Assembly (NCBI GenBank): GCA_905234715.1
Contig: CAJOJI010000012.1
Location: 11,479-57,462, forward strand
Length of the DNA stretch: 45,984 nucleotides
Reading direction: 5' to 3'
Origin: an uncultured Saccharofermentans sp.
Lineage (GTDB): Bacteria; Bacillota; Clostridia; Saccharofermentanales; Saccharofermentanaceae
Under the pieces are notes generated by a model, which worked only from the letters and a program-made list of their open reading frames with translations, did not search any database and was not told the DNA's origin. Positions 36,242-45,984 of the stretch are shown here, piece after piece; position 1 is the stretch's first letter; every line of letters starts with the position of its first letter. A program made the position numbers and the translations under genes.

Positions 36242-39200
36242 ATGGTCCATTCCGTAAAACAAGGCAAGACAGAGCGACAGTCGTATTCCAAGATCAAAGA
36301 AGTAATCGAGGTGCCTAACCTTATCGAGAACCAGAAGCAGTCTTATCAGTGGTTCATAGATGAGGGTATGCAGCAGATCTTCGACGAAGTTTCGCCGATT
36401 ACTGATGATCAGGGTAAGTACGAGGTCTATTTTGTCGGTAAGATCTTCGATTCTGAGAATCCCTGTGATCCCACAGGAAAAGAGAAGGAAGGCAAGGGTA
36501 AGAAGAACAAGGAGCCTAAGAATCCTGTTAAGCTTACCAAGTCTGCAATCATTGACAGCTGCAAGAAGAACGACAGCAACTATGCTGCTCCTTTGAGCAT
36601 CCAGCTCAGACTCCATAACAAGATTGACGGAACAGTAACTGATGAGACAGCTTTCGTCGGCAATTTCCCTATCATGACAGATCAGGGTACATTTATTGTC
36701 AACGGCGCGGAGCGTGTCGTAATTAATCAGATCGTTAGATCTCCCGGAGCTTATTACAGCGAGATGAGATCCAAGATGGGCAACAGACTTCTTTCCGCTG
36801 AGCTTATCCCTTACAGAGGATCATGGATCCTTATCGAAGAGGATGAGAAGGAAAGCAAGCTCAATGCTAAGGAGAGAGCTCTTAAGGCTGCAGGCGCTCC
36901 CGATGCAAACACCGATCCTGAGGAATATAACCTTATCTACATCGTCGTAGATAAGTCACATAAGATTTCCCTCTCAGTATTCCTGAGATGCTTAGGCCTC
37001 GTTTCCGACGAGGACATCATCAACATGTTTGGTGATGAAGAGTGCCTCAGAATGACACTCGAGAAGGATGAGACAAAGAATGCTTCCGATCCTTACACGG
37101 CAGCACTCCAGGAGTTCTTCAAGAAGGTTCGTAACAACGAGCCCTTCACAGTTGATAATGCGAAGAACATCCTCAACAAGACATATTTCGATTCTTTGAG
37201 ATACGACCTCGAGAGAGTCGGTATATACAAGGTCAACAAGAAGTTCGAGCTTTCAGCAAGAATCGTCGGCAGCAAGACAGCAGACAATGTTGTTTCTGAA
37301 GACGGTGAGCTTATCTGCAAGAAGAACACTGTTGTTACAGAAGAGATCGCTAAGAAGATCGAAGATGCAGGCATCATGGCTGTTCAGATCTTCCCCAAAA
37401 AGCTCGTTCGCGCAGCTGATGAGGATGAGTTCGAGGATGTACCTCTCAAGGTCATCGGCAACGGCAGAGTTGACGCTGAGTCTTTCATCGCTAACAGCAT
37501 CACAAAGGCAGAGTTCAAGAAGTTCGACCTCGCAAGAACAGGCATTAACGAGAAGGTTAGAGCAAGCGTCTTGAGAGAGATCATCGAGGCAGTTAAGGAA
37601 GAGGGCAAGAACGACATCGCTTCAAGACTTGAGGCTGCTATGGCTGAGCGTAAGGAAGACCTCATGCCCAGAAACCTCACGATCGACGATATCTATGCTT
37701 TCGTTTCCTACTACATCGGTCTCCACAGAGGCGTAGGAAGAATCGACAACATCGACCACTTGGGCAACCGTAGAGTTAAGTCTGTAGGTGAGCTCCTCCA
37801 GAACCAGCTCCGTACAGGTATCCAGAGAGTCGAGAAGAATACAAGAGACAGGATCTCTCAGATCTCCAGCAAGGAAGGCGAAGTTGTTACGGCTACAAGC
37901 CTCGTTAACACAAGACCTTTGAGCGCTGCATTCAGAGAGTTCTTCGGATCATCACAGCTTTCAGCTTTCGCTGACCAGAACAACCCGCTCGCTGAGCTTA
38001 CGAACAAGAGAAGACTTTCAGCTTTGGGTCCCGGCGGTATCTCACGTGAGAGAGCTTCAATGGAAGTCCGTGATATCAACCCTACACACTATGGACGTAT
38101 GTGTACGATCGAGACACCGGAAGGTCAGAACATCGGTCTCATGACCTCACTGGCTATCTACGCTCGTATCAACAAGTACGGATTTATCGAGACTCCTTAC
38201 AGAAAGTTCGATAAGGAGAACCTCAGAGTAACTGACGAAGTTGTTTACATGTCCGCTGACGAAGAGGATGAGTACAACATCGCTCAGGCTAACGAGCCTA
38301 TCGATGAAGACGGCCGTTTCATCGGCAAGAAGATCGTATGCCGTTACTTAGACCAGTTCCTGCAGCTTGACCCTGAACAGGTCGACTACATGGACGTATC
38401 TCCTAAGCAGCTCGTATCCGTTTCAACATCACTCATTCCGTTCCTTGGTAACGACGACGCTAACCGTGCTCTCATGGGCTCCAACATGCAGCGTCAGGCA
38501 GTACCTCTCATCAAGCCTGAGGCACCTATCATCGGAACAGGTATGGAATACCGTGCAGCTAAGGACTCCGGCGTATGCATCGTTTCCGCACACGACGGTG
38601 TTGTATCCTTCGTTGCATCAGACAAGATCGAAGTTACTACGGCAGAAGGCACAGTAGATACATACATGCTCGCCAAGTATCAGAGATCCAACCAGAGCAC
38701 ATGCATCAACCAGCGTCCTATCGTTGCTATCGGCGATAAGGTAAAGGCCGGCGACACTATCGCAGACGGTCCTGCTACAGACAACGGTGAGCTTGCTCTC
38801 GGACGTAACGTTCTCATCGGATTCACAACATGGGAAGGTTACAACTACGAGGACGCTGTTCTCGTAAATGAGAGAATCGTAAGAGATGATGTTTATACAT
38901 CTATCCATATCGAAGAGCACGAGTGTGAAGCACGTGAGACAAAGCTCGGTGCTGAGCAGATCACAAGAGAAGTTCCTAACGTAAGTGACGAAGCTCTCTC
39001 CAACCTCGACGAGAACGGTATCGTTATGATCGGTGCTGAGGTAAAGGACGGAGACATCCTCGTTGGTAAGGTTTCCCCTAAGGGTGAGACAGACCAGACA
39101 GCTGAAGAGAGACTTTACAAGGCAATCTTCAACGAGAGAGCAAGAGAAGTTAAGGATACTTCAAAGCGTGTTCCTCACGGCGGTTCCGGCGTTGTAGTTG

Positions 39201-40186
39201 ACGTTGTTGTTTCCACAAAGGAGACAAACGGCAACCTCAAGAACGGTGTTGATAAGAGAGTCCGCGTCTATGTCGCTCAGAAGAGAAAGCTCTCCATCGG
39301 CGATAAGATGGCAGGTCGTCACGGAAACAAGGGTGTCGTCTCCAGAGTACTTCCTGAAGAGGATATGCCTTTCCTTCCCGACGGTACAACACTCGATATC
39401 TGCTTGAACCCCTTGGGCGTTCCTTCACGTATGAACATCGGTCAGCTCCTCGAGGTACACCTCGGCCGTGCTGCAAAGGCTCTTAACTGGAAGATCGCAA
39501 CTCCTGTTTTCGACGGCGCAAACGAGAACGACATCGCTGATGCATTCGAACTCGCAGGCATCGATAAGGACGGTAAGACTGTTCTTTACGACGGCCGTAC
39601 AGGTGAGCCTTTTGAGAACAGAGTAACAGTAGGTATTATGTACTACATGAAGCTGCACCACCTCGTTGACGACAAGATGCACGCAAGATCCACAGGACCT
39701 TACTCACTTGTTACTCAGCAGCCTTTGGGTGGTAAGGCTCAGTTCGGCGGACAGAGATTCGGTGAGATGGAAGTTTGGGCACTCGAAGCTTACGGTGCTG
39801 CTCATACTCTCCAGGAGATCCTCACAGTTAAGTCCGACGATATCGAAGGACGTTCAAAGACATATGATGCCATCATCCGCGGCAAGAACATTCCTGATCC
39901 GGGTATCCCTGAATCCTTCAATGTCCTTGTTAACGAGCTTAAGGCTTTGGCATTGGATGTCCGCACATACACAGACGATAAGGAATATATCGTTGAAGAC
40001 AGACAGTCATTCGACACATACAGTGAGATGGATGAGTCTACAAGAGCTTCACTCGACGGTGAAGATGCAGAGTCTCCTTCTGATATTTTCAGCGAAGGCT
40101 TCGTAGAGGCTGACGAGCTCGGAAACATCAAGGAAGAGGACGGCGACTTCGGCGACGATTCCTTTGACGATGACGGAGACATGTAA
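36242..40186 (+). CDS. rpoB: RNA polymerase beta subunit
   Basis: RpoB is the catalytic beta subunit of RNA polymerase, 1314 residues. It starts with IPNLIENQ-type [15 protein letters not shown] and has the conserved blocks [62 protein letters not shown] and, near the C-terminus, [15 protein letters not shown] and [25 protein letters not shown]. The rifampicin-pocket region carries Ala575 and Asn588 where Escherichia coli has Gln513 and His526. A Lys/Glu-rich insertion lies near residues 75-100. The C-terminal ~60 residues are very acidic. It has its own consensus promoter and is not preceded by rplJ-rplL. rpoC follows after 18 bases. Confidence 0.98.
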   Translation: MVHSVKQGKTERQSYSKIKEVIEVPNLIENQKQSYQWFIDEGMQQIFDEVSPITDDQGKYEVYFVGKIFDSENPCDPTGKEKEGKGKKNKEPKNPVKLTKSAIIDSCKKNDSNYAAPLSIQLRLHNKIDGTVTDETAFVGNFPIMTDQGTFIVNGAERVVINQIVRSPGAYYSEMRSKMGNRLLSAELIPYRGSWILIEEDEKESKLNAKERALKAAGAPDANTDPEEYNLIYIVVDKSHKISLSVFLRCLGLVSDEDIINMFGDEECLRMTLEKDETKNASDPYTAALQEFFKKVRNNEPFTVDNAKNILNKTYFDSLRYDLERVGIYKVNKKFELSARIVGSKTADNVVSEDGELICKKNTVVTEEIAKKIEDAGIMAVQIFPKKLVRAADEDEFEDVPLKVIGNGRVDAESFIANSITKAEFKKFDLARTGINEKVRASVLREIIEAVKEEGKNDIASRLEAAMAERKEDLMPRNLTIDDIYAFVSYYIGLHRGVGRIDNIDHLGNRRVKSVGELLQNQLRTGIQRVEKNTRDRISQISSKEGEVVTATSLVNTRPLSAAFREFFGSSQLSAFADQNNPLAELTNKRRLSALGPGGISRERASMEVRDINPTHYGRMCTIETPEGQNIGLMTSLAIYARINKYGFIETPYRKFDKENLRVTDEVVYMSADEEDEYNIAQANEPIDEDGRFIGKKIVCRYLDQFLQLDPEQVDYMDVSPKQLVSVSTSLIPFLGNDDANRALMGSNMQRQAVPLIKPEAPIIGTGMEYRAAKDSGVCIVSAHDGVVSFVASDKIEVTTAEGTVDTYMLAKYQRSNQSTCINQRPIVAIGDKVKAGDTIADGPATDNGELALGRNVLIGFTTWEGYNYEDAVLVNERIVRDDVYTSIHIEEHECEARETKLGAEQITREVPNVSDEALSNLDENGIVMIGAEVKDGDILVGKVSPKGETDQTAEERLYKAIFNERAREVKDTSKRVPHGGSGVVVDVVVSTKETNGNLKNGVDKRVRVYVAQKRKLSIGDKMAGRHGNKGVVSRVLPEEDMPFLPDGTTLDICLNPLGVPSRMNIGQLLEVHLGRAAKALNWKIATPVFDGANENDIADAFELAGIDKDGKTVLYDGRTGEPFENRVTVGIMYYMKLHHLVDDKMHARSTGPYSLVTQQPLGGKAQFGGQRFGEMEVWALEAYGAAHTLQEILTVKSDDIEGRSKTYDAIIRGKNIPDPGIPESFNVLVNELKALALDVRTYTDDKEYIVEDRQSFDTYSEMDESTRASLDGEDAESPSDIFSEGFVEADELGNIKEEDGDFGDDSFDDDGDM

Positions 40187-40204
40187 AGGAGATAAAAGAT
40201 AGAT

Positions 40205-43200
40205 ATGAATGATACAAATCATCTTACAAAAATAAGTATTCAGCTTGCATCTCCCGAGGTCATCAAGAGCTGGTCACACGGCGAAGTTAAGAAGCCCGAG
40301 ACCATCAACTATCGTACTCAGAGACCTGAGGTAGACGGACTCTTCTGCGAGAAGATCTTCGGACCTACAAAGTCTTGGGAATGCCGCTGCGGTAAGTACA
40401 AGAAGATCAGATTTAAGGGCATGATCTGCGATAAGTGCGGAGTTGAAGTCACAAAGAACACAGTTCGCCGTGAGAGACTCGGTCATATCCAGCTCGCTAC
40501 ACCTGTATCACACATCTGGTACTTCAAGACCCAGCCTTCCAAGATCGGTACACTCCTCGACCTTACCGTTAAGCAGCTCGAGAGCGTTCTGTACTATTCA
40601 AAGTACATCGTAATCGATCCCGGTGACAGCGTTGAGACAGGTCTTAACAAGCTCGAGATCATTACTGAAGATCAGTACAAGACAGTAAGAGAAAAGTGCG
40701 GCAAGGATTCTTTCGTTGCAAAGATGGGTGCCGAGGCTATCAAGATCCTCTTGTCTGAACTCAATATCGACGAGATCATCGAGCAGCTCCAGCAGGAGAA
40801 GGTCGGTTCCGTAAGCACACAGAAGAGACTCAAGATCAACAAGAGACTTGAGATCGCTGAGGCTTTCAAGGCATCCGGCAACAAGCCCGAGTGGATGGTA
40901 CTCGACGTTATTCCGGTACTTCCTCCGGAACTCCGTCCTATGGTACCTTTGGACGGCGGACGTTACGCTACTTCCGACCTTAACGACCTCTACAGAAGAG
41001 TTATCGGAAGAAACAACCGTCTTAAGAAGCTCCTCGATCTCGGCGCTCCTGAGATCATCGTCAGAAACGAGAAGAGAATGCTCCAGGAAGCTGTTGACGC
41101 TTTGATCGACAACGGCCGTCACGGCACACCTGTTAAGGGTTCAACATCTGCTACAAGCAACAGACAGCTCAAGTCACTGTCTGACATGCTCAAGGGTAAG
41201 CAGGGACGTTTCAGACAGAACCTCCTCGGTAAGCGTGTAGACTACTCCGGACGTTCAGTTATCATCGTCGGACCTGAGCTCAAGATGCATCAGTGCGGTC
41301 TCCCTAAGGAGATGGCATTGGAGCTCTTCAAGCCCTTCGTAATAAAGAAGCTCGTTGAGATCAACGACAAGCTCAATATCAAGACAGCAAGAAGACAGGT
41401 AGATGCAAGAGTTCCTGAAGTATGGGATATCCTTGAAGACATCATCAGAGATCATCCGGTACTTTTGAACCGTGCTCCCACACTCCACAGACTTTCAATC
41501 CAGGCATTCGAGCCTGTACTCGTTGAAGGTCGTGCTATCAAGCTCCATCCGCTCGTCTGCACAGGCTTTAACGCAGACTTCGACGGAGACCAGATGGCTG
41601 TACACGTACCGCTTTCCGCAGAGGCTCAGGCAGAGGCAAGATTCCTCATGCTCTCTACAAACAACCTCTTGAAACCTCAGGATGGTAAGCCGGTTACTGT
41701 TCCTACACAGGATATGATCCTCGGATGCTACTACCTCACAATGGAAGTAGAGAACGATAAGGGCGAGGGCATGGTCTTCGCATCCATCGACGAGGCTCAG
41801 ATGGCTTATGATGAGCACCAGATCACGCTCCACAGCATGATCAAGATCCGTATCACCAGAGAGGTTAACGGTAAGCTTGAGACAGGTCTTGTCGAGTCCA
41901 CACTCGGAAGATTCATCTTCAACCAGATCGTTCCTCAGGATCTCGGATTTGTTGACAGAACAAAGCCTGAGAACCACCTTAAGCTCGAGATCGATTTCGA
42001 GAAGCTTAAGAGCCAGAAGGAGAAGGCTGCTGCAATCAAGGCTAAGGATCCTGATAAGGACGTTAAGTTCGAGTTTGCTCTCGGTAAGAAGAAGCTCGAA
42101 AAGATCATTGCTAAGTGCATCGCCGTACACGGTCTCGAGAGAACAACAATATTCCTCGATGACGTTAAGGCAATGGGTTATAAGTTCTCCACCATCTCCG
42201 GTATCTCCATCGGTATCGAAGACATGATCATCCCTGACATCAAGGATAAGATGATCGCTGAAGGTGATGAGAGAGTTGAAGAGATCAACGAAGCTGCTGA
42301 AGAAGGATTCTTCACAGAGACCGAGCGTCACAACGAGGTTACTAAGGTTTGGTCTGAGACAACAAACAACATCACAAAGGCATTGATGGACAACCTCGAC
42401 ATCTACAACCCGATCAGAATGATGGCTGACTCAGGTGCCCGTGGTTCCAACAACCAGATCAAGCAGCTCGCAGGTATGCGTGGACTTATGCAGGATACGA
42501 CAGGTAACACAATCGAGATCCCGATCAAGTCCAACCTCCGTGAAGGTATGAACGTGCTCGAGTTCTTCATTTCTTCACACGGTGCGCGTAAGGCCCTCTC
42601 CGATACGGCTCTCAAGACCGCTGAGTCAGGTTACCTTACAAGACGTCTCGTTGACGTTGCACAGGCTGTCGTTGTTACAGAAGAAGACTGCGGTACTGAT
42701 GACTTCACATGGGTTAAGGAGATCACAGAGGTTTCCAACAAGCATGTTAATGTTATCAAGTCCCTTAACGACCGTCTCTATGGCCGTTATGCAGCTGAGG
42801 ATATCGTAAACTACCAGACAGGCGAGGTCATCGTTAAGAAGAACGAGCTGATCGACGCTCTCAAGGCAGAAGATATCTGCAAGTCAGTTGACCTTGCTAA
42901 GAAGGAAGCTGAGGAAGCAAGACAGGCTGTTAAGGATTCCGTTAAGATCAAGGGCGCTGAGACACCCGAGAAGCTCGCTGAGCGTGACAAGAAGATCGCT
43001 GCTAAGATCGCTGAGGCTGAGGCTGAAGGCAAGATCCTTACAAAGCACCAGATCGAAGACCTCGGAAAGCTCAAGATCAGATCAGTATTCGACTGCCGCT
43101 CCAGAAGAGGCGTCTGCACAAAGTGCTACGGTATCAACCTTGCTACAGGCCGTCCTGTTGCAGTCGGTGAAGCTGTAGGTATCATCGCAGCTCAGTCAAT

Positions 43201-44212
43201 CGGTGAGCCTGGTACACAGCTTACGATGAGAACGTTCCACTCCGGTGGTATCGCTGCTTCCGGTGAAGATATCACTCAGGGTCTCCCTCGAGTTACAGAG
43301 ATCTTCGAGGCAAGAGATCCTAAGGGTCACGGCATCATCTCTTCTGTTCCCGGTGAAGTTAAGATCGTCGAGAACGAGAAGACAAAGCAGAAGACAATCG
43401 TTGTAACACCAATTTATGACGAAGATACAGCTCCTATCCTCGATGCTAAGGGCAACCCCATCGAGAAGATGGAATACAAGGTACCTTCACACGCTACACT
43501 CACCGTTACTGACGGTCAGGTAATCGAAGCCGGCGATCAGATCATTGACGGTAAGATCGATCCTAAGGAGATCCTCAGAGTTAAGGATATCCGTGCCGTT
43601 CAGAAGTACATCATCAGTGAGATCACTAAGGTTTACTACACGGGTGGTGGTGTAAACATCAACGATAAGCACATCGAGATCATCACAAAGCAGATGATGA
43701 GAAGAGTCCAGATCGACGATCCGGGTGATACAGGCTTCATGACAGGTACTACTGTTGACTGGTATAACTTCATTTCCAGAAACAGAGACTGCGAAGAACA
43801 GGGTCTCAAGCCCGCTAACGGCAAGACGATCCTCCTCGGTATCGCTAAGGCTGCAAGCGCATCTGACTCGTTCATGTCCGCTGCATCCTTCCAGGAAACA
43901 GCTAAGGTTCTTACAGACGCTGTTATCAAGGGTAAGGTCGATCCGCTCATCGGTATCAAGGAGAACGTCATCATCGGTGCGCTCATCCCTGCAGGTACCG
44001 GTATCAAGGCTCACAGTGACATCACTGCTGTTCCTGTCATCAAGGCAAACAGCAAGCTCATCACAGGCCACGAGTACGGTGAAGCCGAGAGCGACTCAGA
44101 GTTGTTCGCTAACGATTATCTTGATCAGATTCAGGCAAGAAACGAGCTCCTCGACGAGCAGGACCGCCTTGAATCACAGCTTGAGGTAGACGGACTTAAG
44201 GAAAAGAAGTAA
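40205..44212 (+). CDS. rpoC: RNA polymerase beta' subunit
   Basis: RpoC is the other catalytic subunit, 1335 residues. The N-terminal zinc finger has [20 protein letters not shown]. The catalytic [10 protein letters not shown] motif places the magnesium Asp residues at 458, 460 and 462. [17 protein letters not shown] and [21 protein letters not shown] are conserved. The second zinc site is split: one Cys in EEDCGTDD and three in [15 protein letters not shown]. The bridge-helix/trigger-loop region ([37 protein letters not shown]) is intact. It starts at ATG after AAAGGAGATAAAAGATAGAT and is cotranscribed with rpoB. Confidence 0.98.
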   Translation: MNDTNHLTKISIQLASPEVIKSWSHGEVKKPETINYRTQRPEVDGLFCEKIFGPTKSWECRCGKYKKIRFKGMICDKCGVEVTKNTVRRERLGHIQLATPVSHIWYFKTQPSKIGTLLDLTVKQLESVLYYSKYIVIDPGDSVETGLNKLEIITEDQYKTVREKCGKDSFVAKMGAEAIKILLSELNIDEIIEQLQQEKVGSVSTQKRLKINKRLEIAEAFKASGNKPEWMVLDVIPVLPPELRPMVPLDGGRYATSDLNDLYRRVIGRNNRLKKLLDLGAPEIIVRNEKRMLQEAVDALIDNGRHGTPVKGSTSATSNRQLKSLSDMLKGKQGRFRQNLLGKRVDYSGRSVIIVGPELKMHQCGLPKEMALELFKPFVIKKLVEINDKLNIKTARRQVDARVPEVWDILEDIIRDHPVLLNRAPTLHRLSIQAFEPVLVEGRAIKLHPLVCTGFNADFDGDQMAVHVPLSAEAQAEARFLMLSTNNLLKPQDGKPVTVPTQDMILGCYYLTMEVENDKGEGMVFASIDEAQMAYDEHQITLHSMIKIRITREVNGKLETGLVESTLGRFIFNQIVPQDLGFVDRTKPENHLKLEIDFEKLKSQKEKAAAIKAKDPDKDVKFEFALGKKKLEKIIAKCIAVHGLERTTIFLDDVKAMGYKFSTISGISIGIEDMIIPDIKDKMIAEGDERVEEINEAAEEGFFTETERHNEVTKVWSETTNNITKALMDNLDIYNPIRMMADSGARGSNNQIKQLAGMRGLMQDTTGNTIEIPIKSNLREGMNVLEFFISSHGARKALSDTALKTAESGYLTRRLVDVAQAVVVTEEDCGTDDFTWVKEITEVSNKHVNVIKSLNDRLYGRYAAEDIVNYQTGEVIVKKNELIDALKAEDICKSVDLAKKEAEEARQAVKDSVKIKGAETPEKLAERDKKIAAKIAEAEAEGKILTKHQIEDLGKLKIRSVFDCRSRRGVCTKCYGINLATGRPVAVGEAVGIIAAQSIGEPGTQLTMRTFHSGGIAASGEDITQGLPRVTEIFEARDPKGHGIISSVPGEVKIVENEKTKQKTIVVTPIYDEDTAPILDAKGNPIEKMEYKVPSHATLTVTDGQVIEAGDQIIDGKIDPKEILRVKDIRAVQKYIISEITKVYYTGGGVNINDKHIEIITKQMMRRVQIDDPGDTGFMTGTTVDWYNFISRNRDCEEQGLKPANGKTILLGIAKAASASDSFMSAASFQETAKVLTDAVIKGKVDPLIGIKENVIIGALIPAGTGIKAHSDITAVPVIKANSKLITGHEYGEAESDSELFANDYLDQIQARNELLDEQDRLESQLEVDGLKEKK

Positions 44213-44264
44213 TTCTTTTGTCCCGAGATTGTAAAGCAACTCGAAGTCTAAACAGTTTATAATG

Positions 44265-44297
44265 ACGCCGGAGGAGTCTATTCTCTTCCGGCGTTTT
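44265..44297 (+). terminator. Terminator after rpoC
   Basis: ACGCCGGAGGAG pairs with CTCTTCCGGCGT over 12 positions with one G-T pair and a six-base loop, followed by TTTGTT. Confidence 0.9.
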
Positions 44298-44426
44298 GTT
44301 ATGCGGCGTTAAATTTTCGGCATGTTTACAGACATTTCGGGACTTGCCCGCCTGAGAATTGCCACACAAAGCCTTTCAGCCGGTTGTATAATCTATATGA
44401 CCGTATGTATATGGGCATGGAGATAT

Positions 44427-45713
44427 ATGAGGAAAGCAGTATTAAAACATAACAGAAAGCAGCATATTCTGGCTATTGCGACGGGCTTCTTTGCAGCCCT
44501 CCCGGTAATATGCCTGCCTATCGGCCTTCGTGAAGGCATGACACCTGCTATGGTGGTTTCCCATGCATATGAACAGGTTTTCGGTACGACCAGCATCCAC
44601 ACGGGTGAGGTTGTTATTGAAGACTGGGCACTCGTAAGCAGTGCAGACGAGCTCGTAAGTGCCGAAGTCACTCAGGCTCCGGCTCCCACTGCAGATCCCG
44701 CTGATCCTTCTGTTGTTCCTGACGAAACACAGGTTACGGAAGTCTGTGCCCCCGTAAGTTATAAAGATATTCCTAAATACGTTGTTTATCAGCAGTACGA
44801 CAGTTCCAATCTCCCGATCGAGCTCTTGGATCCCGAGTGCTTCGCAGCTGACAACACCACATATTATGTAAGAGCTAACCAGTCCATCCTTAAAGAGATC
44901 CCTGACATGGATTCGAAAACGCTCGTTTCTCTCCATCTCGGTCAGCAGGTTACACGTACCGGTGTCGGTGACACATGGTCAAGGATCGAGACTGAAGACG
45001 GCCACGAGGGATATGTTCTTACAGGTTCCATCCAGGATACTATGCTTTCCATCGAGATCGACAGAACGGTATGGGTCGATACGGACGGACTTATAGTAAG
45101 AGCAGAGCCTGACACATCCGCAGACGAATTGTGTGTTGCAGGCCGTGACGCTAAGCTTTACTGCAGCGCCATCGTAGGCGATAAATGGTATAAAGTCACA
45201 ACAACAGGCGGTACGACCGGATATGTTTACAAGTCTTACACGACAACGAATCCGCCGCCGACGCCCACACCCACACCGACTCCTTATCCGAGAGGATCCA
45301 ACTCCAGCGGCAGGAGCTACGGCAACCCGAGAACACTTCCTCAGATCACCGGTTGTAACGGTGAGAGTATCGTATCCATCGCTGAATCGATGCTCGGTGT
45401 ACCTTACGTATTCGCAGGTTCAGACTCAAGCGGTATCGACTGTTCAGGTCTTGTAATGTACTGTTACGCACAGGTCGGCGTATCCGTTCCTCACGGTGCT
45501 ACATCCATCATGTACTATTCGGGCGTCAGCGTTCCGAGAGAGGACTTAAAGCCGGGTGACGTTATCTGTTACGACTACGGAACCTATTGCGGACACGTTG
45601 CAATCTATGTCGGAGACGGTACGGTAATCCATGCGTCATCCACCAGAGGCCAGGTTGTATACGGAAGCCTCGACATGATGGGAATCATGGATATCAAACG
45701 AATCATTCAGTAA
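44427..45713 (+). CDS. Secreted SH3b-NlpC/P60 peptidoglycan hydrolase
   Basis: The product is probably a cell-wall endopeptidase. From the ATG at 44427 it has 428 residues, beginning MRKAVLKHNRKQHILAIATG and a hydrophobic stretch that acts as signal peptide or anchor. A Thr/Pro-rich stretch is followed by two SH3b-like wall-binding domains (roughly 135-205 and 210-275), a Pro/Thr linker (PTPTPTPTPYP) and the C-terminal NlpC/P60 domain. The catalytic residues are Cys in GIDCSGLV, His in CGHVAIYVG and a second polar residue in VIHASS. I prefer this start because TATAAT (44387-44392) lies just upstream and GGAG precedes it; an in-frame ATG at 44322 would lie before that -10 box. Confidence 0.9.
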   Translation: MRKAVLKHNRKQHILAIATGFFAALPVICLPIGLREGMTPAMVVSHAYEQVFGTTSIHTGEVVIEDWALVSSADELVSAEVTQAPAPTADPADPSVVPDETQVTEVCAPVSYKDIPKYVVYQQYDSSNLPIELLDPECFAADNTTYYVRANQSILKEIPDMDSKTLVSLHLGQQVTRTGVGDTWSRIETEDGHEGYVLTGSIQDTMLSIEIDRTVWVDTDGLIVRAEPDTSADELCVAGRDAKLYCSAIVGDKWYKVTTTGGTTGYVYKSYTTTNPPPTPTPTPTPYPRGSNSSGRSYGNPRTLPQITGCNGESIVSIAESMLGVPYVFAGSDSSGIDCSGLVMYCYAQVGVSVPHGATSIMYYSGVSVPREDLKPGDVICYDYGTYCGHVAIYVGDGTVIHASSTRGQVVYGSLDMMGIMDIKRIIQ

Positions 45714-45724
45714 AATCAACATTC

Positions 45725-45751
45725 AGGGCGGTCATCACGACCGCCTTTTTT
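45725..45751 (+). terminator. Terminator after the NlpC/P60 gene
   Basis: AGGGCGGTC pairs with GACCGCCTT (one G-T pair) around the loop ATCAC and is followed by TTTTAA. Confidence 0.9.
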
Positions 45752-45827
45752 AATGCTGTGTATATTTAATAAACGGTGTATATCAAGTACAATAGCATCG
45801 ATAAAAGTTTCACAGGAGATCAGGAAT

Positions 45828-45984
45828 ATGGCAGACAGAACAGTCAGCGGATTTTTGGAAGAGTTATCTTCAGGCGCACCCACACCGGGCGGCGGCGGAG
45901 CATCGGCTGTATGCGGCGCTATAGCAGCAGCTTTGGGCTCAATGGTAGGCAATCTTACAAGCGGTAAGAAGAAGTATGCCGAGT
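45828..45984 (+). CDS. Cyclodeaminase/cyclohydrolase family protein, N-terminal part (3' end outside window)
   Basis: Only the first 52 codons are present. They read MADRTVSGFLEELSSGAPTP, then GGGGASAVCGAIAAALGSM and VGNLTSGKKKYAE. This glycine-rich start is typical of the formiminotetrahydrofolate cyclodeaminase/methenyl-THF cyclohydrolase (FchA) fold, which acts in one-carbon folate metabolism. The ATG follows CAGGAGATCAGGAAT. Whether it is FchA or a cyclodeaminase cannot be decided from this part. Confidence 0.85.
   Translation, partial: MADRTVSGFLEELSSGAPTPGGGGASAVCGAIAAALGSMVGNLTSGKKKYAE

Noticed and set aside
38105..38107. Thr622 of RpoB as a substitution at the rifampicin position Pro564
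   Set aside because: Counting from His526 shows it aligns with Pro560; Pro564 itself is conserved in ETPEG. It is kept only as a nearby unusual residue.
39666..40106. Ser/Arg-rich overlapping frame inside rpoB
   Set aside because: It is out of frame with a conserved core gene and shows no recognisable domain.
44322..44426. Longer start for the NlpC/P60 protein
   Set aside because: It begins upstream of the TATAAT box at 44387-44392 and would place an odd hydrophobic stretch before the signal peptide.

Overview
This window looks like chromosomal core sequence from an anaerobic Clostridia-type Bacillota. The evidence is strong AGGAGG-like ribosome-binding sites, a T-box leader, type III glutamine synthetase (GlnN), GatCAB, the fabF-accB-fabZ-accC-accD/A gene order, lipoproteins with clostridial lipoboxes, and many hairpin-plus-T terminators. 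I cannot name a genus from the sequence alone. There are no rRNA or tRNA genes, CRISPR arrays or insertion sequences. Almost everything is on the + strand.

Layout. 1-4486: the end of a fatty-acid synthesis operon (partial fabF, accB, fabZ, accC, and a fused accD-accA gene). 4487-5012: a gene-poor gap with a REP-like motif, a short leftward ORF that may be a fragment, and phased CGACAAAA repeats. 5013-7307: a cytoplasmic GH3 glycosidase. 7379-13234: UDP-galactopyranose mutase, then three tandem paralogous lipoproteins. Each has an N-terminal lipid anchor, a SurA/parvulin-like extracellular part, a C-terminal membrane helix and an acidic tail predicted to be cytosolic. 13366-18603: gatC-gatA-gatB, a CNNM/CorC-type membrane protein and a HAD phosphatase, tightly packed. 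18655-20181: a fourth, diverged foldase-like protein with a plain N-terminal membrane anchor. 20368-21333: an unrecognised lipoprotein. 21430-23824: a tryptophan T-box (specifier TGG) followed by trpE-trpG only.

23887-33317: a nitrogen-assimilation block. It contains a leftward LysR regulator (GltC-like by position), the divergent gltB-gltD genes for glutamate synthase, and glnN. 33415-35007: pyrG, a glutamine-consuming CTP synthase. 35011-35872: a leftward XRE antitoxin/PIN toxin pair with an operator beside its promoter. 36068-44212: rpoB-rpoC, driven by a perfect-consensus promoter and not preceded by rplJ-rplL. 44427-45713: a secreted SH3b-NlpC/P60 cell-wall hydrolase. 45828-end: the start of a cyclodeaminase/cyclohydrolase gene.

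The most unusual items are the tandem dual-anchored foldase-like lipoproteins (8482-13234), the AccD-AccA fusion, RpoB substitutions at the Gln513 and His526 equivalents of the rifampicin pocket, and the stand-alone rpoBC transcription unit next to a toxin-antitoxin module.
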